From: Berberis thunbergii
Taxonomy: Eukaryota > Streptophyta > Magnoliopsida > Ranunculales > Berberidaceae
NCBI GenBank assembly: GCA_003290165.1
Contig: QNQO01000683.1
Coordinates: 310,001-374,000 of the forward strand
DNA: 64,000 nt
Direction of reading: 5' to 3'
The position numbers and the translations under genes are program-made. Numbering within the stretch: the stretch's first letter is position 1; each line of letters starts with the position of its first letter. The notes beneath the pieces were generated by a model, which saw only the letters and a list, made by a program, of their open reading frames with translations, did no database searches and had not been told where the DNA came from. Below are positions 10,245 to 23,700 of this stretch, in pieces.

Positions 10245-12664
10245 AATGTAGAATTACTATTTTCTTGTGCTCAAGTTTGTTGTATTCCCTAATTGGAAGT
10301 CGTTCTTTGTGCAAATGAACCATCACAAAATCCCTTTCGCGAAATGATTTGAACCATCTGTGTTTATCAATGACAGCCTTGTACTTTGTAGCATATTATT
10401 TTTTGAATTCTCTGCGGGTGTTGATTACTTTATCAAAACCATATGGTCAACAATGATGTTCATACCTAAAAGCTTTAGTAAATAAACCAAGTCTAGAGTA
10501 TGCAAAGGAGGGCGAATGTAGACAATCTTAAAAGGACATTTACCACTAAAGCGATTTGGAACATTGTTCTAGGCGAATTTAGCTTGTGATAGAATATAAT
10601 CCCATTGCCTTGGGTTTTCCTTGATCAAGCATCGCAAATATTCCTAATGTGTGATTGGTGATCTCAATCTGACCATCGGTTTGTGGATGACATGTATTGT
10701 TGTACTGCTAAGTTGTATCAAGTCTCTTCCTCAAAGTACGACGGAAATGACTGAGAAACTTGCTATCACGGTCATAAACTATTTAGGCAATCCGTGTAAA
10801 CGAACAATTTCTCGAAAAAAATAGTTGGGCAATAAGAGAGGCATTTGATGTTTTCATGCAAGGAATAAAATGAACCATTTTAGAAAAACAATCAACAACA
10901 ACAAAGATATAATTTGGTATTTTGAGCTTGTTATTTGGCAGCATGGATAGTATCGTTTAATAAACTTTTCAACATCACGCTTGAGGTGTGGCTAGTATTA
11001 CTCGAATGAAATGGTCTTGTCTCGTGACTCTCGTCCCATGTGTCCACTAAGTCCTCCAATGTGCAATCCTGAATAATGTATTCCTCAGGGAATATATGAA
11101 GAATACATAAACGATTTTCACAGTAGAAGCCATCATGTATTTGATGTTTATTGGCCGCGTCATTCTTACATTTTTGCCATTCATTTTGAAGTTATCATCA
11201 TTTGTGCACAAATCTTTAAAGTAATCAAACCTCGATGACTTCGTTGCGAATGGTGGTCAACAACATGACTTGGTGACTCAATGCATCATCGACTTTGTTT
11301 AATTGGCCTACTTGTGTCTTAGAGAAAAAATAAGCTTTTGGATGTAGGTAATCCATCGAGCATGCATTCGACTTGCCTTAGAAGAATTGTTGAAATACTT
11401 GAAAGCCTGAGGATCCATGTTGAGGAAGAATTACTTTTGCACTAGGTATGACTCCCATTGTTGCAATGTGCAAATGACTGCATACAACTCCAGTTTATAA
11501 ATTAACCACTTCCTGATATCTTCATGGGCTTTCCGTTGGAAAAATAAAAATAAAAATATTGGATTCATATCTTGGGACAAAATAGTTCAAATGCCTACTC
11601 TTGAAGCATCGCAATCAAGTTCAAAAATATTGTCGAAGTTGAGGTTGCTGCTAAAATTTGAGCCTTCAATTTTAATAATTTTGACTGTTCTTATTTTTCC
11701 CGATTGAATCATCTTGACCTTGATATTAAAATACTTCACTATTGCTCGTGTTTGTAACATTTAAGTAGTCAAATCTTGACTACCACTTGACTCTGAACCG
11801 TCGACATAGAAAGAGAGGAACTTCGACAAACTGGCATGGACCTTGAGCTTGTATTGGTGCAAAAATATAATCCCAGCAACCAAGAATGCACGGAATCGGA
11901 TACGACACATTAACTCGACAATTTCCAAAAAAGTAGAATTCATGGGCCCGGTGACACGTCAAATCTTATGCGTGGTTGGTATTGTTGCCCCTTATTCTAG
12001 GCATAGATTTGAAGATGAGAAAATATGAAAAGAATAATGGGAAGGAAGGGGAAAAAGAGACTGGTGGAGAGAATATAAGAGATGAATATAAAGAATAGAG
12101 TAGTGAATTTTTTTTTTTTTTTCTAAAGAGAGATTGTGTGGTGGTGTATTATTATTTCTTTAATTAGTGGTATGGGAAGGAAAAATAGTGGATGGTAATG
12201 AAGGGACATAATATGTATTGTCAAACATGAAAAATTCTACGATGTTTTTTTGAGTTTTTTAACCCTTATTTCTCTTATATAGATGATGTTTGTGATAGCG
12301 TTATAAACATAACAGAATAAAAAATGTAAAAGGTACAAAAAAAAAAGAAGAAAAAAACACACACACACACATAGATTTACTCTCGTCAAACATTCTATGC
12401 CTATGTTAAAAGCAAACTAGGTTTCTAATATCCCATACACCACCAAGGTTTCACCCCATGTTCAACCACACAACCCACTCAAACGCCACGTATGTCTGTA
12501 ACCGCTTAACACTTGCGCCCAATTTCGACGTGACAATTTATTTGACACCGCCTGCATTTCACGTCATGCACTTCGCATTCACCCGAACATTTCCCAATCA
12601 TCACAATAATTAGCTCCCTGGCTTAATCACTTTCCTGCCTCTTTTACTCTCTCTTCTCCCTCGG
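10245..12664. other. Repeat-derived intergenic DNA
   Basis: Contains the decayed Ty3 pol described separately (about 10560-11540) and flanking sequence that probably belongs to the same element, with no LTRs I could pair. An (AC)n tract lies at about 12357-12371. No intact gene. Confidence 0.5.
10560..11540 (-). pseudogene. Decayed Ty3/gypsy retrotransposon pol (RNase H and integrase)
   Basis: Read on the minus strand with frameshifts and stops, the order is as follows. RNase H-like text at about 11530-11270 includes KLELYAVICTLQQWESYL and then NKVDDALSHQ, matching the ADALSR end of plant Ty3 RNase H. A GGLSGHMGR motif of the integrase zinc-finger region lies at about 11040. Integrase core text at about 10930-10690 includes [15 protein letters not shown], then [18 protein letters not shown], then a HPQTDGQ-like stretch. 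Many stops show it is dead. Reverse transcriptase, gag and paired LTRs were not found. Confidence 0.8.
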
Positions 12665-12673
12665 TATATAAAA
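12665..12673 (+). promoter_or_regulatory. Candidate TATA box of the MORC gene
   Basis: TATATAAAA followed by a pyrimidine-rich stretch (CTCTCCGTCTTCC at about 12705) and, near 12922 and 13046, the AGGGTT words common in plant leaders. The next coding sequence downstream on this strand is the MORC gene 5 kb away, which would need a leader with one or more introns. The link is an inference. Confidence 0.3.
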
Positions 12674-13659
12674 TTTTGAAAAGCGAATGCCGCACTTCTC
12701 ATACCGTCTCTCCGTCTTCCATATCTATACCATTGTTTTTTTGCTATCTCAATTACGCACTCTACTTGTTTGACGAAACTCCGCTCCGAAAACCCCCGAT
12801 TCACTGCGCAACAACTACGAAGAATAAAGAGGCGTATACTTGCTACTCTGTTCATGTAATTAACTCTCTTAGACTCTACTTCGTTCTCTCTTGGATTTGG
12901 TTTCTTGACATTTCTTTCTAGGGTTTCTATTTCGGCACTCACTACACTTGAAGTACTTGCATTGTTGATTCTCAGTATTTTTCGCTTAAAATCTCCGATA
13001 ATTTCTCTCTTCAAACTTCGTGTCTGTTTTTTTACTCAGCTTTCTAGGGTTCAAAATTTATTGTAAAAATATGCCAGCATCTTGTGTTGATTTTGCGGTG
13101 AAGGTTTCTATGTTTCTATTTTTGTATGTAGACGAGGTTTTTTGTTAGAATTCTAATTCTAATTGGAGTAGTTTCGTCTCACTGGAGTTTTCAACACGCA
13201 AGTTTATATAGTAGGGGTCTGCAAGCACAACTCGGAAGGAGGGTTTCGTTCTATTATTGAAGATATTGCGAAGTAGAGAGTGTAACTGTGTGACATCTCA
13301 AGGGTTTGGTTGCCTTTCTCTGGTAATCTACTATTTTATTTTATTTATTATTATTATTATTATTAATTTTTTTTTTTCAATTTTCAATTATTGTGTTGTC
13401 TCTCTTGCTGATTAAGGATGCAAATCTCTTGTTTACCTCGGAAGAAGATGACTTTATCTTGGTTCATCTTTTATATAGAACTTTGATTTGAGAAGAAGTT
13501 CAAGTAACTAAGTAAGTCGCAGAAGTATGATTTAATGAGGCAACCAATTGGAAAAACTTTTGGGGAGATACATCTGGAGTTGGGTTGTCATATTTCTCCA
13601 TCTAATAACAGAGTGTTCTTCGTAAGTATGGGCATGCGCTCTTGTGATATTTAGCTAAA

Positions 13660-14410
13660 TGGGTAAATGTTGTTTCGCACAGAAGTTGGGGCTTTGGCGA
13701 TTGCTGGGACTATTCTGTTGGATAATTTGTTTGAGTTGCCAAATTGGTAAATGTGATGGATCATAGGTTGGGGCTTTGATCATTGCTAGGACTAATGTGT
13801 TGGATAATTGGTTTCAGTTGCCAAATCAGTAAATGTGATGGATGGTATCATTGCTGGGACTAATTTGTTGGATAATCTTTTTGTTAGAAAACCTACACCT
13901 TTGCGGGGTAATAAACTTTATACCAGTGGTGTGGTAGGTCTCTTATATGAGCGGTGGGAGTGATTACATTGTATGCTTTCGGCAAAGGAGGATCTTTTCA
14001 ATATATGCGAGCACTCACATCTAAGTGTGGTTCATTGAAAGGTCGGTGACAATTTAAAACTTTTAGGCTTTTACTGAAATTATTTTTGCCAGAGTGAGGG
14101 GCATTTCTAGTACACCGTTTCCCCCTCTCATCGAAAGTCTAGGTGTCATGGTTCTCCATGTTAGAATAGAGTTTTCTCACCTTACATTCCTTTGATATCA
14201 AATCCTTTTCAACTAAATTGGTAGATGTTGTGTCGAATGTTCTCACAAAGTCGATGTTTTTTCTTTTGTTGGGACCAATTTGTTAGATAATTGGTTTGAG
14301 TTAGGAAACCTACACCGTTGCAGTGATAGGAACTTTATATGAGGGGCGGCAGTAACCATTTAATTTGTATAGTTTCGTGCTGACATGTCTTAAGCGTGGT
14401 CCACCTAAAT
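13660..14410 (+). repeat. Diverged tandem repeats with TTGGATAATTGGTTT core
   Basis: At about 13680-13900 three successive units share GG(G/A)CTTTG..(A/T)TTGCT(G/A)GGACTA.T.TGTTGGATAAT and then GAGTTGCCAAAT..GTAAATGTGATGG. A further copy at about 14270-14410 repeats GTTGGGACCAATTTGTTAGATAATTGG and runs on into AACCTACACC.TTGC, CTTTATA and ATATGAG.GG(C/T)GG, which matches the continuation of the last unit of the first block. Confidence 0.6.
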
Positions 14411-15296
14411 GGTGATGATATTTTGAAAATTTCTTAGGCTTTTTGAGAAGAGAACTATTTCAGTTTGGAGATGGATAATTATTGGAAATGATTTCTATGG
14501 TTGACTAAGTGAAGATAAGTAATGTAAATTATAGATCATATTTTTGAGAAGAGGTACCTTGAGGGTGTTTTTCTTCCAATTATCATCTAAACATTCATGA
14601 TGTTACTTACCACAAATAATGGGGCCTAATTAATACCCTTTCCCCAATCATTGTAGTTAAGGCGGAGGCGGGCGGGCCTGAAAACGCCTGAGGCGATTTT
14701 AACATTTTTTGAAGATTTTTTTTACAATAAATCGAAACACATTAGAATAGTAGTATACATCATCGTTTGATTAGTATTATAAGCAAATACGTACAAAAAG
14801 TGACACGACTACCTAGAAATGTTTTTCTTGTTTGTTTGTTTGTTATTTGGGAATACCTAATTTGAAAGCAAGGAGGAAATGAAGACTTTGAGTCTCTGAT
14901 GACAACAAGTATATAACAAAGAGGAGCAACAAGTATTACACCAAGAAACATAAAACCCTATTATAGAGTGGGTTGCATCATCTTTTGCTGCAATTGGGCT
15001 AAAAATGGGCTGACTGCTATCATTTATGGGTTGAGGCGTATGCTTCATTGCACCGCTCCGCATTGCCTCACTTTGAGGTGGAATTCTGTAAAAATGCATT
15101 GACTATACTGTCCCCAATAAGGGCAATTCAATGAACTCTATGACCAACCTTGATGAGTACTTCTTGAGTCCTCATTCCTTAAGTTATTTGTTAAACCGTC
15201 ACGACTTATTTGGTTGTTTTGATTTGCATGGTTTGGGTATTTTCTATCTTATTAATTTCCTTGCCAAGTTATCGTTGCAGATGGAAATTCTAAGTT

Positions 15297-15790
15297 ATTA
15301 ATGCGGCAAAAAATCGGCGATTAATCGCAATTCGGAGTTTGATCGAATCGAATTGGGTGAAATTGGTTGGGTTTAGCAAACACGATTAATCAGCAAGTTA
15401 CCGATTAATCGGCCGAAACGACTTGCCGATTTATCGCTATGTAAAAAAAAACCTAAAGTCAAGAAATATCTTCGATGCAAAGTAATACGATTTATCTCAT
15501 GTGTTAGTAGGATAGGTAGGTTGGTTCTTCCTGTTAAGTCGGGCATCTATTTTGCTTCTGATTGTTTGTCTTGGTAGCTTGGTTGTTAAAACAATATACA
15601 ATTTTCTTTTTGAGTAGCTTGGCAGATAATTAGTAAAGTTATATAATTACAAATTTACACTATTTTGATTAATTAATTATTTTTGTAATCTATGACTATG
15701 ATTAAATTTAAAAAATATATATTTTGAAAAATTGGCCTATTAAATTAGATTAATCCCGCTTAATTGTAATTCTGTCCTGAACCGCGCTAC
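15297..15790. repeat. Dispersed CGATTAATC-rich repeat, copy 1
   Basis: Dense in CGATTAATC, GCCGATT and ACGATTAATC words near 15315-15440, and ends near 15750-15770 with GGCCTATTAAATTAGATTAATCC. A second segment of the same style lies in MORC intron 4. Its size and class are unclear and no target duplication was found. Confidence 0.4.
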
Positions 15791-17734
15791 AGCCGTTTTC
15801 GATTTAACTGCATAATTTGGAATTATTGGCGTTGGAGAGGCAATAATAATACTAGTTTTTGGTTTTTATTTTCTTTATTCTTTGTGTTTATCCTTTTGTT
15901 AGCTTATTGGTGATGCGTATAGAAAAATGTTGATATTGTTAGGTTTGGTAGAAAGTTTCATTGGCGGGGTCCAAGAACAAATAAATAGGTGGTTTATCTT
16001 GGTTGATAATCAAACCTTTCCCTAATCAGAGTTATCTTTAAGGACCTAAGCCCAAATTATTTATTTATTGATTTATTTTTTAAATGAGCCAATCTTGTTA
16101 TTCATAAGTTAGCATTAGGAGGCGAGCAGGATGAACCACTTCTTTAGGAGGTGGAAGTGGTATGGGATTATTATTAGGCCGATTATAATGACAATAAGTT
16201 ACTGGTGGCCCAGTTATTCATATGGATTAAATTCCAGACATTATAGGGTGATGCTATGTGGGCACTTGTGAAAGGAACATGCCCAAGTCTAAGTTGGTGG
16301 ATCCTGTGTCCTAGGTTTCGGAGGGAAAAAGAAAGATGGAAACAGACTAGTTGGTCGAAGTCAGAATGAGACTCGTGTTTAACATCAGAGGTAGGATTGG
16401 ACGATTAGTAACTCTGAGAAGATGATTGTCACATCCAAAGTATTTGAGGCAGTGGAGCTTTCGATGATTGTCTTTGTCCCTTAGGAGCAATTGGTTGGCA
16501 TACCGGAATGTAATTTCGAGCAATGGAGTGTAATCTGCTGAGTTTATTTGTGAAGTTTCTATTTCTTGCCCATGGATCAAATTTATTATGGCCAATTTCT
16601 TGGAGAATATTTTTAAGATGATTTTAGTAAACACGTCATGGCACATCGACAGATGTTATTGTTGTTATGGAAACGGCTTGGCCCTGACATTTTTGTATGG
16701 GACCTTGGTAATACAGGCTAAGGTCTTCGTGGCTGCCAATGATGTACAGATCATGGTCATCTTTCCAGGCTTTAGTTAGGCGAGCCGTCATTGACAAGAT
16801 TGTTCTTATCCTTCACGGAGTCGATTAGGTAGCTCCTTTGAGTTTATTTATTAAGATGTCCACCTAAATAGGATGCAGTTTATTGTAAAAAGTTTGCGTT
16901 TGTGATGCCTTGCAAGAATAGTAGGTGATTGGATACTTCCTGGATGCCATGTACATTTGTGTTAGAATGAAAATTAAGATTATGATGTAAATATCTTATA
17001 AGTAGGTAATTGATTGTAGAAGTGATAGTGTGACACATATTCTTGCTCGTTGTTATGGCATCTACATGATGTCAGACAGCTTCTGTGTGGTTACTTATTA
17101 ATACTTTGACATGCCTTATTGATAAGTGCTACAAGATATTGTTTTGGGTCAACAATTCAAGATAATCGGGACATTGATATTTAGAATATGACACAGTTAC
17201 CCTGCATAAGATACCTTGGCTATAAATTGTGTTATATGACATTATCAGTAACCTGATTCAGAATAACTACTTGTTGGTGAATGCATCAGTAATCTTTCGT
17301 TGATATTATTATTGTTATTATTATTATTATTATCAAAGTTATCATTTTTATTTTGCTCTAGAGAACCCTGGGCATTTTTTACTTTTTGAAAAACATGTTT
17401 GTGTTGGTCATTGGTTGTTTTAGAATTACTTGGCCACTTTTTAGTGATTGATCATGAGCAGTCTGTGTATTTAGTGTTGATGGGTATTAGATAAAGAGTA
17501 AGCATATCATAGTTGTTTGTTTTTTAAGCAGTTATTTTAATGGAAGTATCTTAAAGCAAATTTTATATATTGAAAATACCTATTTGCTTGTGAGCCAGGG
17601 TTCACAAGGTCGGGCCTCTCTTTCAGACATGCACATGCACATGCACACGTATTTGTTTTTATCTTCTTGAATCTATATTCACATGTTGGATTATTGGTAA
17701 TTGTCACAGGTAGGATGAGACATATTGGAGAAAG

Positions 17735-20700
17735 ATGGTAAAACTAAACGAGCGTTCTATGGGAGGTAGGTTGCCTAAGTCATTCTCCTATTCAAATAAC
17801 ATTTCTATTAAACTTTAATTGTGTTGTCTTTGGAATTGTGTTCTTCTAATTCGTGTTATTTTAGTAGAAGGTGGTGGTTTCAATGTTACGTTGAAGAAAG
17901 ATGGTAAAACTATAAGTCGCGCCTCTTGCATTAATTCGCCATTCAAAGTGTAAGCCAAAATTCTTATTTGTATGTTTTTTTTTTGTTAATTTTTCCTTTC
18001 TATTTTTTTGTCTAATTTAATTTCCATTGAATCCTTTTTTGTCTTGATGATTTTACTGTACTTTGGGTTGATAACTACTATGAAAAGTTGAATGCCCTTT
18101 GTGATACGTGATTTTATCTTAATTTTTTCTACAAAATTGCGAACTTCACAAGTGTAGCATGCCTCCAAGTTTCCTTTTATGCTTTGGCTGTTCAATTTTT
18201 AGTGTCTGTTAGCATTATTCACGTAGTTGAGTAAACTGTGATGGTGATAGCATACTTTCAGCAGAGTGATGAGTTTTCTAGTATTGAGCTTGACACCTGC
18301 ATTGCTGACTGGTTTACTGGTCGAGTATGGTTTTGATCAAGATTTGGATATTTAGTATAATTTTTTTTTGTCGCTTGATGGTTGGATAGACGGCTTGGTG
18401 TGTGTAATTGAAGTCTACCCAATCGTTAGGAGCTTCACATCTACATCTCAAAGTATGCCTTGGGCAAATGATGTTGCGAGTCTTGTGACATCTGGCCTAA
18501 TTTGTAATAATTATCTTTGCATGTAAAAATGCTGTTTATTTTTTAATTAAATTCTTTTTTCATTCAATGAAATTGGATTGTTAAATGTCAATTTCTTATA
18601 ACATTTATTAAATGGTAATTTTGTTTTTTATGATAGTTTTTTGGTAATATAATTTATTACTAATAAAAATTGGGGTTTCGAGAAATATTTTTACGATTTA
18701 CACATTGCGCTGGTCAATTTGTATTGCTCACCCTCCCTCGGAGTCTCCTCCACCTCCTGTCCACTTCAATCAGTGTTTACAAGTCGATTAAGTCCTTCGA
18801 GTTTTCTTGTCCATCACCACTGCCAGCCTCCATCACTCCCTCAGTTGACTCCCTCCTCAATCAAATCAACTCCCCCTTCTTCAATTCTCGGCCGATCGCA
18901 CCCCAACACTCCCTCCTCCTTCAACAGTTTGTGTCCCCTGTTTCGGTTCAAAAATTTTGGGGAAGAAGAGGGTAACATTTTCAAATGGGTCCCTATTCCC
19001 TTTTTCATTTCAGTCCGTCATTTATTTTTAATTAAGCCCCTGGACTCCTGTGGTTATTTACCCCCACAAATTTAGTTAGTACCACCAGCCAGTTGTGATT
19101 TTGTTGCTATTCACAGCCACATGCCATATCCTGAACTGCCATAATAGTATTTATGATCCAATTTGGGTCAATTTATGGCATATTTTGAGGACCAATTTGC
19201 GCACACCTTTCCCATCTTGGCAATGGATCTACTTCAGGCTCTATTCAGACTGGACTCTATTTTTGGTGCCAAGTTCGTTGAGGAGGTGCCAATAACTACA
19301 AAGGAAAGGTTAGAGGTCGACTTCTACTTGAATACTTCACGTTCTGCTTGTGCTCGTATGACCTTTTTGATTTCAAGCTCGAGGACGAGCTTCTTCAACC
19401 CGGGGAGGTTGATGCAATTTGGTATATTAGCAACAATAGTATTTTAGTAGAAGTATGAGTTATAGTATTATTGTAATTAGGTAATAGTTAGAATATTATT
19501 TCCTATTAGGTTTAGGGTTGTTTATTGTTGAAAAAGTTAGGACAATTATAAATAAGGCATAGGTTGTCCATTGTTAGATAGTTGATTGATGAATATAAGT
19601 TTATTTTGTTTATCAGTTTAATACGTTTATCGTTTTATTTTATTTATCGTCAATTTATTTTATTCAATTATTGCATTGTTAACAATTCAATATCATCTAT
19701 CACTATTGCACTTGACTTTTTTTTAACAGGTTCACCGTAGACTTAGATGTACCAAAAATAACTGTGTAACCCAATTTGTAGTAAACTATAAAGGCTTTTA
19801 TATCTCTAAAAAAAGCCAAGGTCGACCATCGTTGTTAGCATGACGTATTCCATCCAAAATGGGTGTGAAAGTGATATTATGCTGAGCTTCGGGTGTCAAA
19901 ACTATGTGAAAGGCCAAATAACCATCATGATTAAGGATTACTTGCAAAGTTCATGTTAATGAAATCTTACTAGAATATATTCCATGTAGACATGTACTGC
20001 TTCCTTAAAACACCAATTTCTCAAAATTATGCCTTGCAAATTTTTTCTTGGCATATTGTATTTGTTGTTTAATTGTCATTCAGGTATGAAGTTTGTGTAC
20101 TGTACATCTTTACGCAGCAAAAACTTTTTTGCAGTTTCCATTTTTAATATATCCCTGTTTATTATGCTGATAAAAAGTAGGGTTATATTTAACCTGTTCT
20201 CCGAAATTAAGAGTAGACAGCTGTGTTGACCTGTCGGTCTCCATTTTGAATGGGTACCAAAATACTGTTATGTTAAACTTTAGCCGCCACATCAATACCC
20301 CCATACTGATGGGGTTAAAACCTAGCCCTTTCCTAACTAATTAAAGTCACTAATTAGTTATGGTCGTTGATCCACTTTTAAGTGGGCTGTCGAGAAATGA
20401 AGACAGGTTTTGTTAAACCCACCTTAATGTATGGTCAATAAACCCGGACTTAAATTGAGATAAGTTGAACTTATTTGCACAGTTTCTTGTTTTTACATCA
20501 CATTCTATTTCTGACGTTTAGTAATTGTTGTAGCCCCCGTTGCTGGAGCATAAGTGATATAAAAGCAACATCACTGTATTCGCCATCAGATTTACCCCAT
20601 TTTCTTTTACGCCCTGACGCTGAAGTGGAACAACAGAAAAATGAGTGGAAGAAATTTATGAAGTTCTTGCATAAGTACAACAAGGTAATGTTTAGGAATT

Positions 20701-23700
20701 CAAGTTGGTAACTTGTTATATACATCTTATATGTGCACATTTATCTCCAATCTACTCTGTACACTAAGAATAGGCATTCAAGTGCGTATGTTGGTCACTT
20801 GCAGCTCTTGATACTCCTTTATTTTCATTTTGTGCTGTGTCGTACATCATGCTTGGCAATGGTTGTTCATTATTTTAGTATTGTTTTGTTTTTGAGTTAC
20901 ATAATACTGACTCGTTATTACTTTAAGGCTGCTCTTGTGGATTTTGGCGAAGTGAGATTTATATTCGTCCTCCGAATGTGCAAATAAATTCTTCGGATGC
21001 TGTGGTCTTTTATCGGGTAGAGAAGGCAAACAGTCCTCTGGAAGAAATCAAACCTGGTACTTGAATGACTTATTCATTTTTACTTATCCTTATGTCCGTT
21101 TTCTTACTTGGATAAACTAATAAAGATACTTTATAATATATCAAGCAGAAAACAGGAAACTACTGAATAACTTTCTGAAAATAAAATATTAGAAATTGTT
21201 GACAAATATAGCACCTGATGCCCCTTACAATCTGATGGTGTGGCATTTGGATGGGTTGCTACAATGGACCTTGCACTTTATTTTGGGAATTAAATTCATG
21301 CTATATAGCTGGTACCAGGAACTGAGGAAAGTTCAATGGAAGAGTTTATTTCCTTTTATGTAGCTAGTTTAGCATTTTTTTTTATTAGTTTTTACTATTG
21401 TTGCTTTGTTTTCCTTTTATTCTTTTAGATTTCTGCTGTGTTATGAAATTGGTGATTAATCTCCTACTAGCGAGATACGATTTTTGAATTAATCGTTTGA
21501 ATAATTCCTTGGCTGAGTAATCGGCGATTTTTGGTTGATTCAGCGATTAATCACTATTAGAGAGTGAGAATGACCAAATGAATAATAAGCAAAACTAAAG
21601 AGTATGGAGTCACACTTTTTATCTACATCAAATTCTTAATTTTATTATAATTTGCATTAATTTGTGACAAGTGAAATTTACTGCGTAAATACACATAAAA
21701 TATGGTTAATTACCTTGAAGGATAAAGAAAATATATTTGTAAAATATAGGCCGAAAAATTCTGATTAATCTTATATCACTCCTCAAACGATTAGGGTCTA
21801 TTAACGATTTTAACTATGTAGGTTTTCTGTAAATTGTTTTACTATTTTAACAACAATTGTTTTTTGTTTTTCCAGTCTATTATAGTAAAATATTTGTCTT
21901 ATGCCTATTTCTTTGAAAAATATGTATTTTATGTGTTTGTTATGGCAAGACAAAATGCATTGAAATATAGCCGCTAAAATCGTAGAAAACAAACATGATG
22001 CCAAGTGTTGAGGGAAGCCACAAGCCAAAGCAAAATAATCATGAGTATTGACAATAATTCATAAAAGCAAATGCAACTACGTACGCAAAACTCAGAGAAA
22101 ATATCTACCACATAATGACTCTGAATGTTGGTTACTTTATGCCAAATCTTTATTGTTCTTGCCAAAGTATCAACTTGTTGCATAGGCAAAAGCTCCAAGT
22201 CAACTTTCCTATAGTACTACTTAAGACTGTAAGTTGGATAGGAAAATTTGATTTCGACCAATACCAAGCCGAAAATTTACAAAAAAATCTGATTCCTAAA
22301 ATGACGATTTTTAGTGATTTCGAAATTTTTTGGAACAGAATTGGAATGTCTCTGCTTCCGATCCAATTCTTCTGAATAATTTTGAAACTCGCTGAAAGTG
22401 TTCCTATCCGAAAATTTTAGAGATTCTCTTAAAAATAACATTTCATATATTATATTATAAGTTATAACTATATATTCATATAATCATATCAATAATGTAA
22501 GATTATATATGATGATTTACAAATTACAATCATACCAGTAAAATAAGATCACATTAGCAATTTTAAACCTCATTGTGTCTAACCCCCATTTTCCAAAAAT
22601 GAATTTCCAAAATTTTCCCTAAAAGCCCTTCAAAATTCCGAAAAAGTGAAATTTCGTAGTTTCCAGAAAATTCCTATTTTTTCATAATTGTTGATTGAAA
22701 ATTTTCTATTCCGAAATTTTAGAATGGAAATTGGAGACGAATTTCATTTCTGAAATATTTAGGAACGGAAATCGGAAGACCTATTACTACTGTAGTAACA
22801 ACCCTAGTACTACTGTACTAGATCAAGCACAAATATAAACTTAGATCCCGATTTTTAATTTGAGAATCACTAATTTTATCGGTGCCTATGAAGTATACAC
22901 CGTACATGAAAATATTTCCTATTCATTGGTGTTGCAATCTAATGTGCCATTCATGGGCGGATCCACTGCTTGGATAAGGGGGTCAATTGACCCCTTTAGG
23001 TTTTGTAAAAATCCATTAAAGTAGTTAAAATTTCACTATTGCCCCTCTTTGAAAATTTATATTACCCTCTTGAAATTTCATATTGCTCCCTCTTATAAAA
23101 AAACATCATAGATCCCAAATTACAAGAGAAACCGAGTCTCTTGTGTCTGCGTTTGCGTCTTGTGATATCTTCTTCATCTCCGTCAGAAACATGTGAGTTT
23201 GTTTGAAGTTCTTATTTCTCCATCTCCGATTTGTTGATTTTATGCCCTGGTCTTGCAATAAAAATTCTGATGAATTTCTGAAAGCTAAATTTTTGAATTT
23301 AATATAGTTTTTCATGTCAGTCGATTCATAGATTCTCCATCTAATATTACAACTAACAAGAAAAGAAGAAACAATGACAAACCTACATGTCTGATGAATG
23401 TTGTGTCAATCAAAAAAGCAATTGGATTAGCTGCTAAAGCCATTGCAGCAGGCAATACAATATGAAATATCTCCATGCCAATCACATCCTTCTTGAAAAC
23501 AATCTCACAATAAGCCTTAATGATCTTTCTATAAAAGCAAAAAAAAATGCTCTACAGAAAATGTTACTAAGCAATCAATCTCACACTCAAAGACAAACAC
23601 ACCACCTGTACACATTCCACACTACACACATAGTGACATACATAGCCTGTTTGCAATGTACAGAAAAAAATTGAAATTTTTATGCTGTATATCTCTATCA

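Larger units (their letters stand above)
12674..17709 (+). other. Non-coding stretch, possible 5' UTR introns of the MORC gene
   Basis: No ORF with recognisable coding character. It holds tandem repeats (13660-14410), a GGCGGAGGCG..GCCTGAGGCG repeat-like segment (about 14650-15090), a CGATTAATC-rich dispersed repeat (15297-15790) and a (TTA)n tract near 17310. It may contain untranslated exons joined to the coding exon at 17710, but I cannot place them. Confidence 0.35.
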
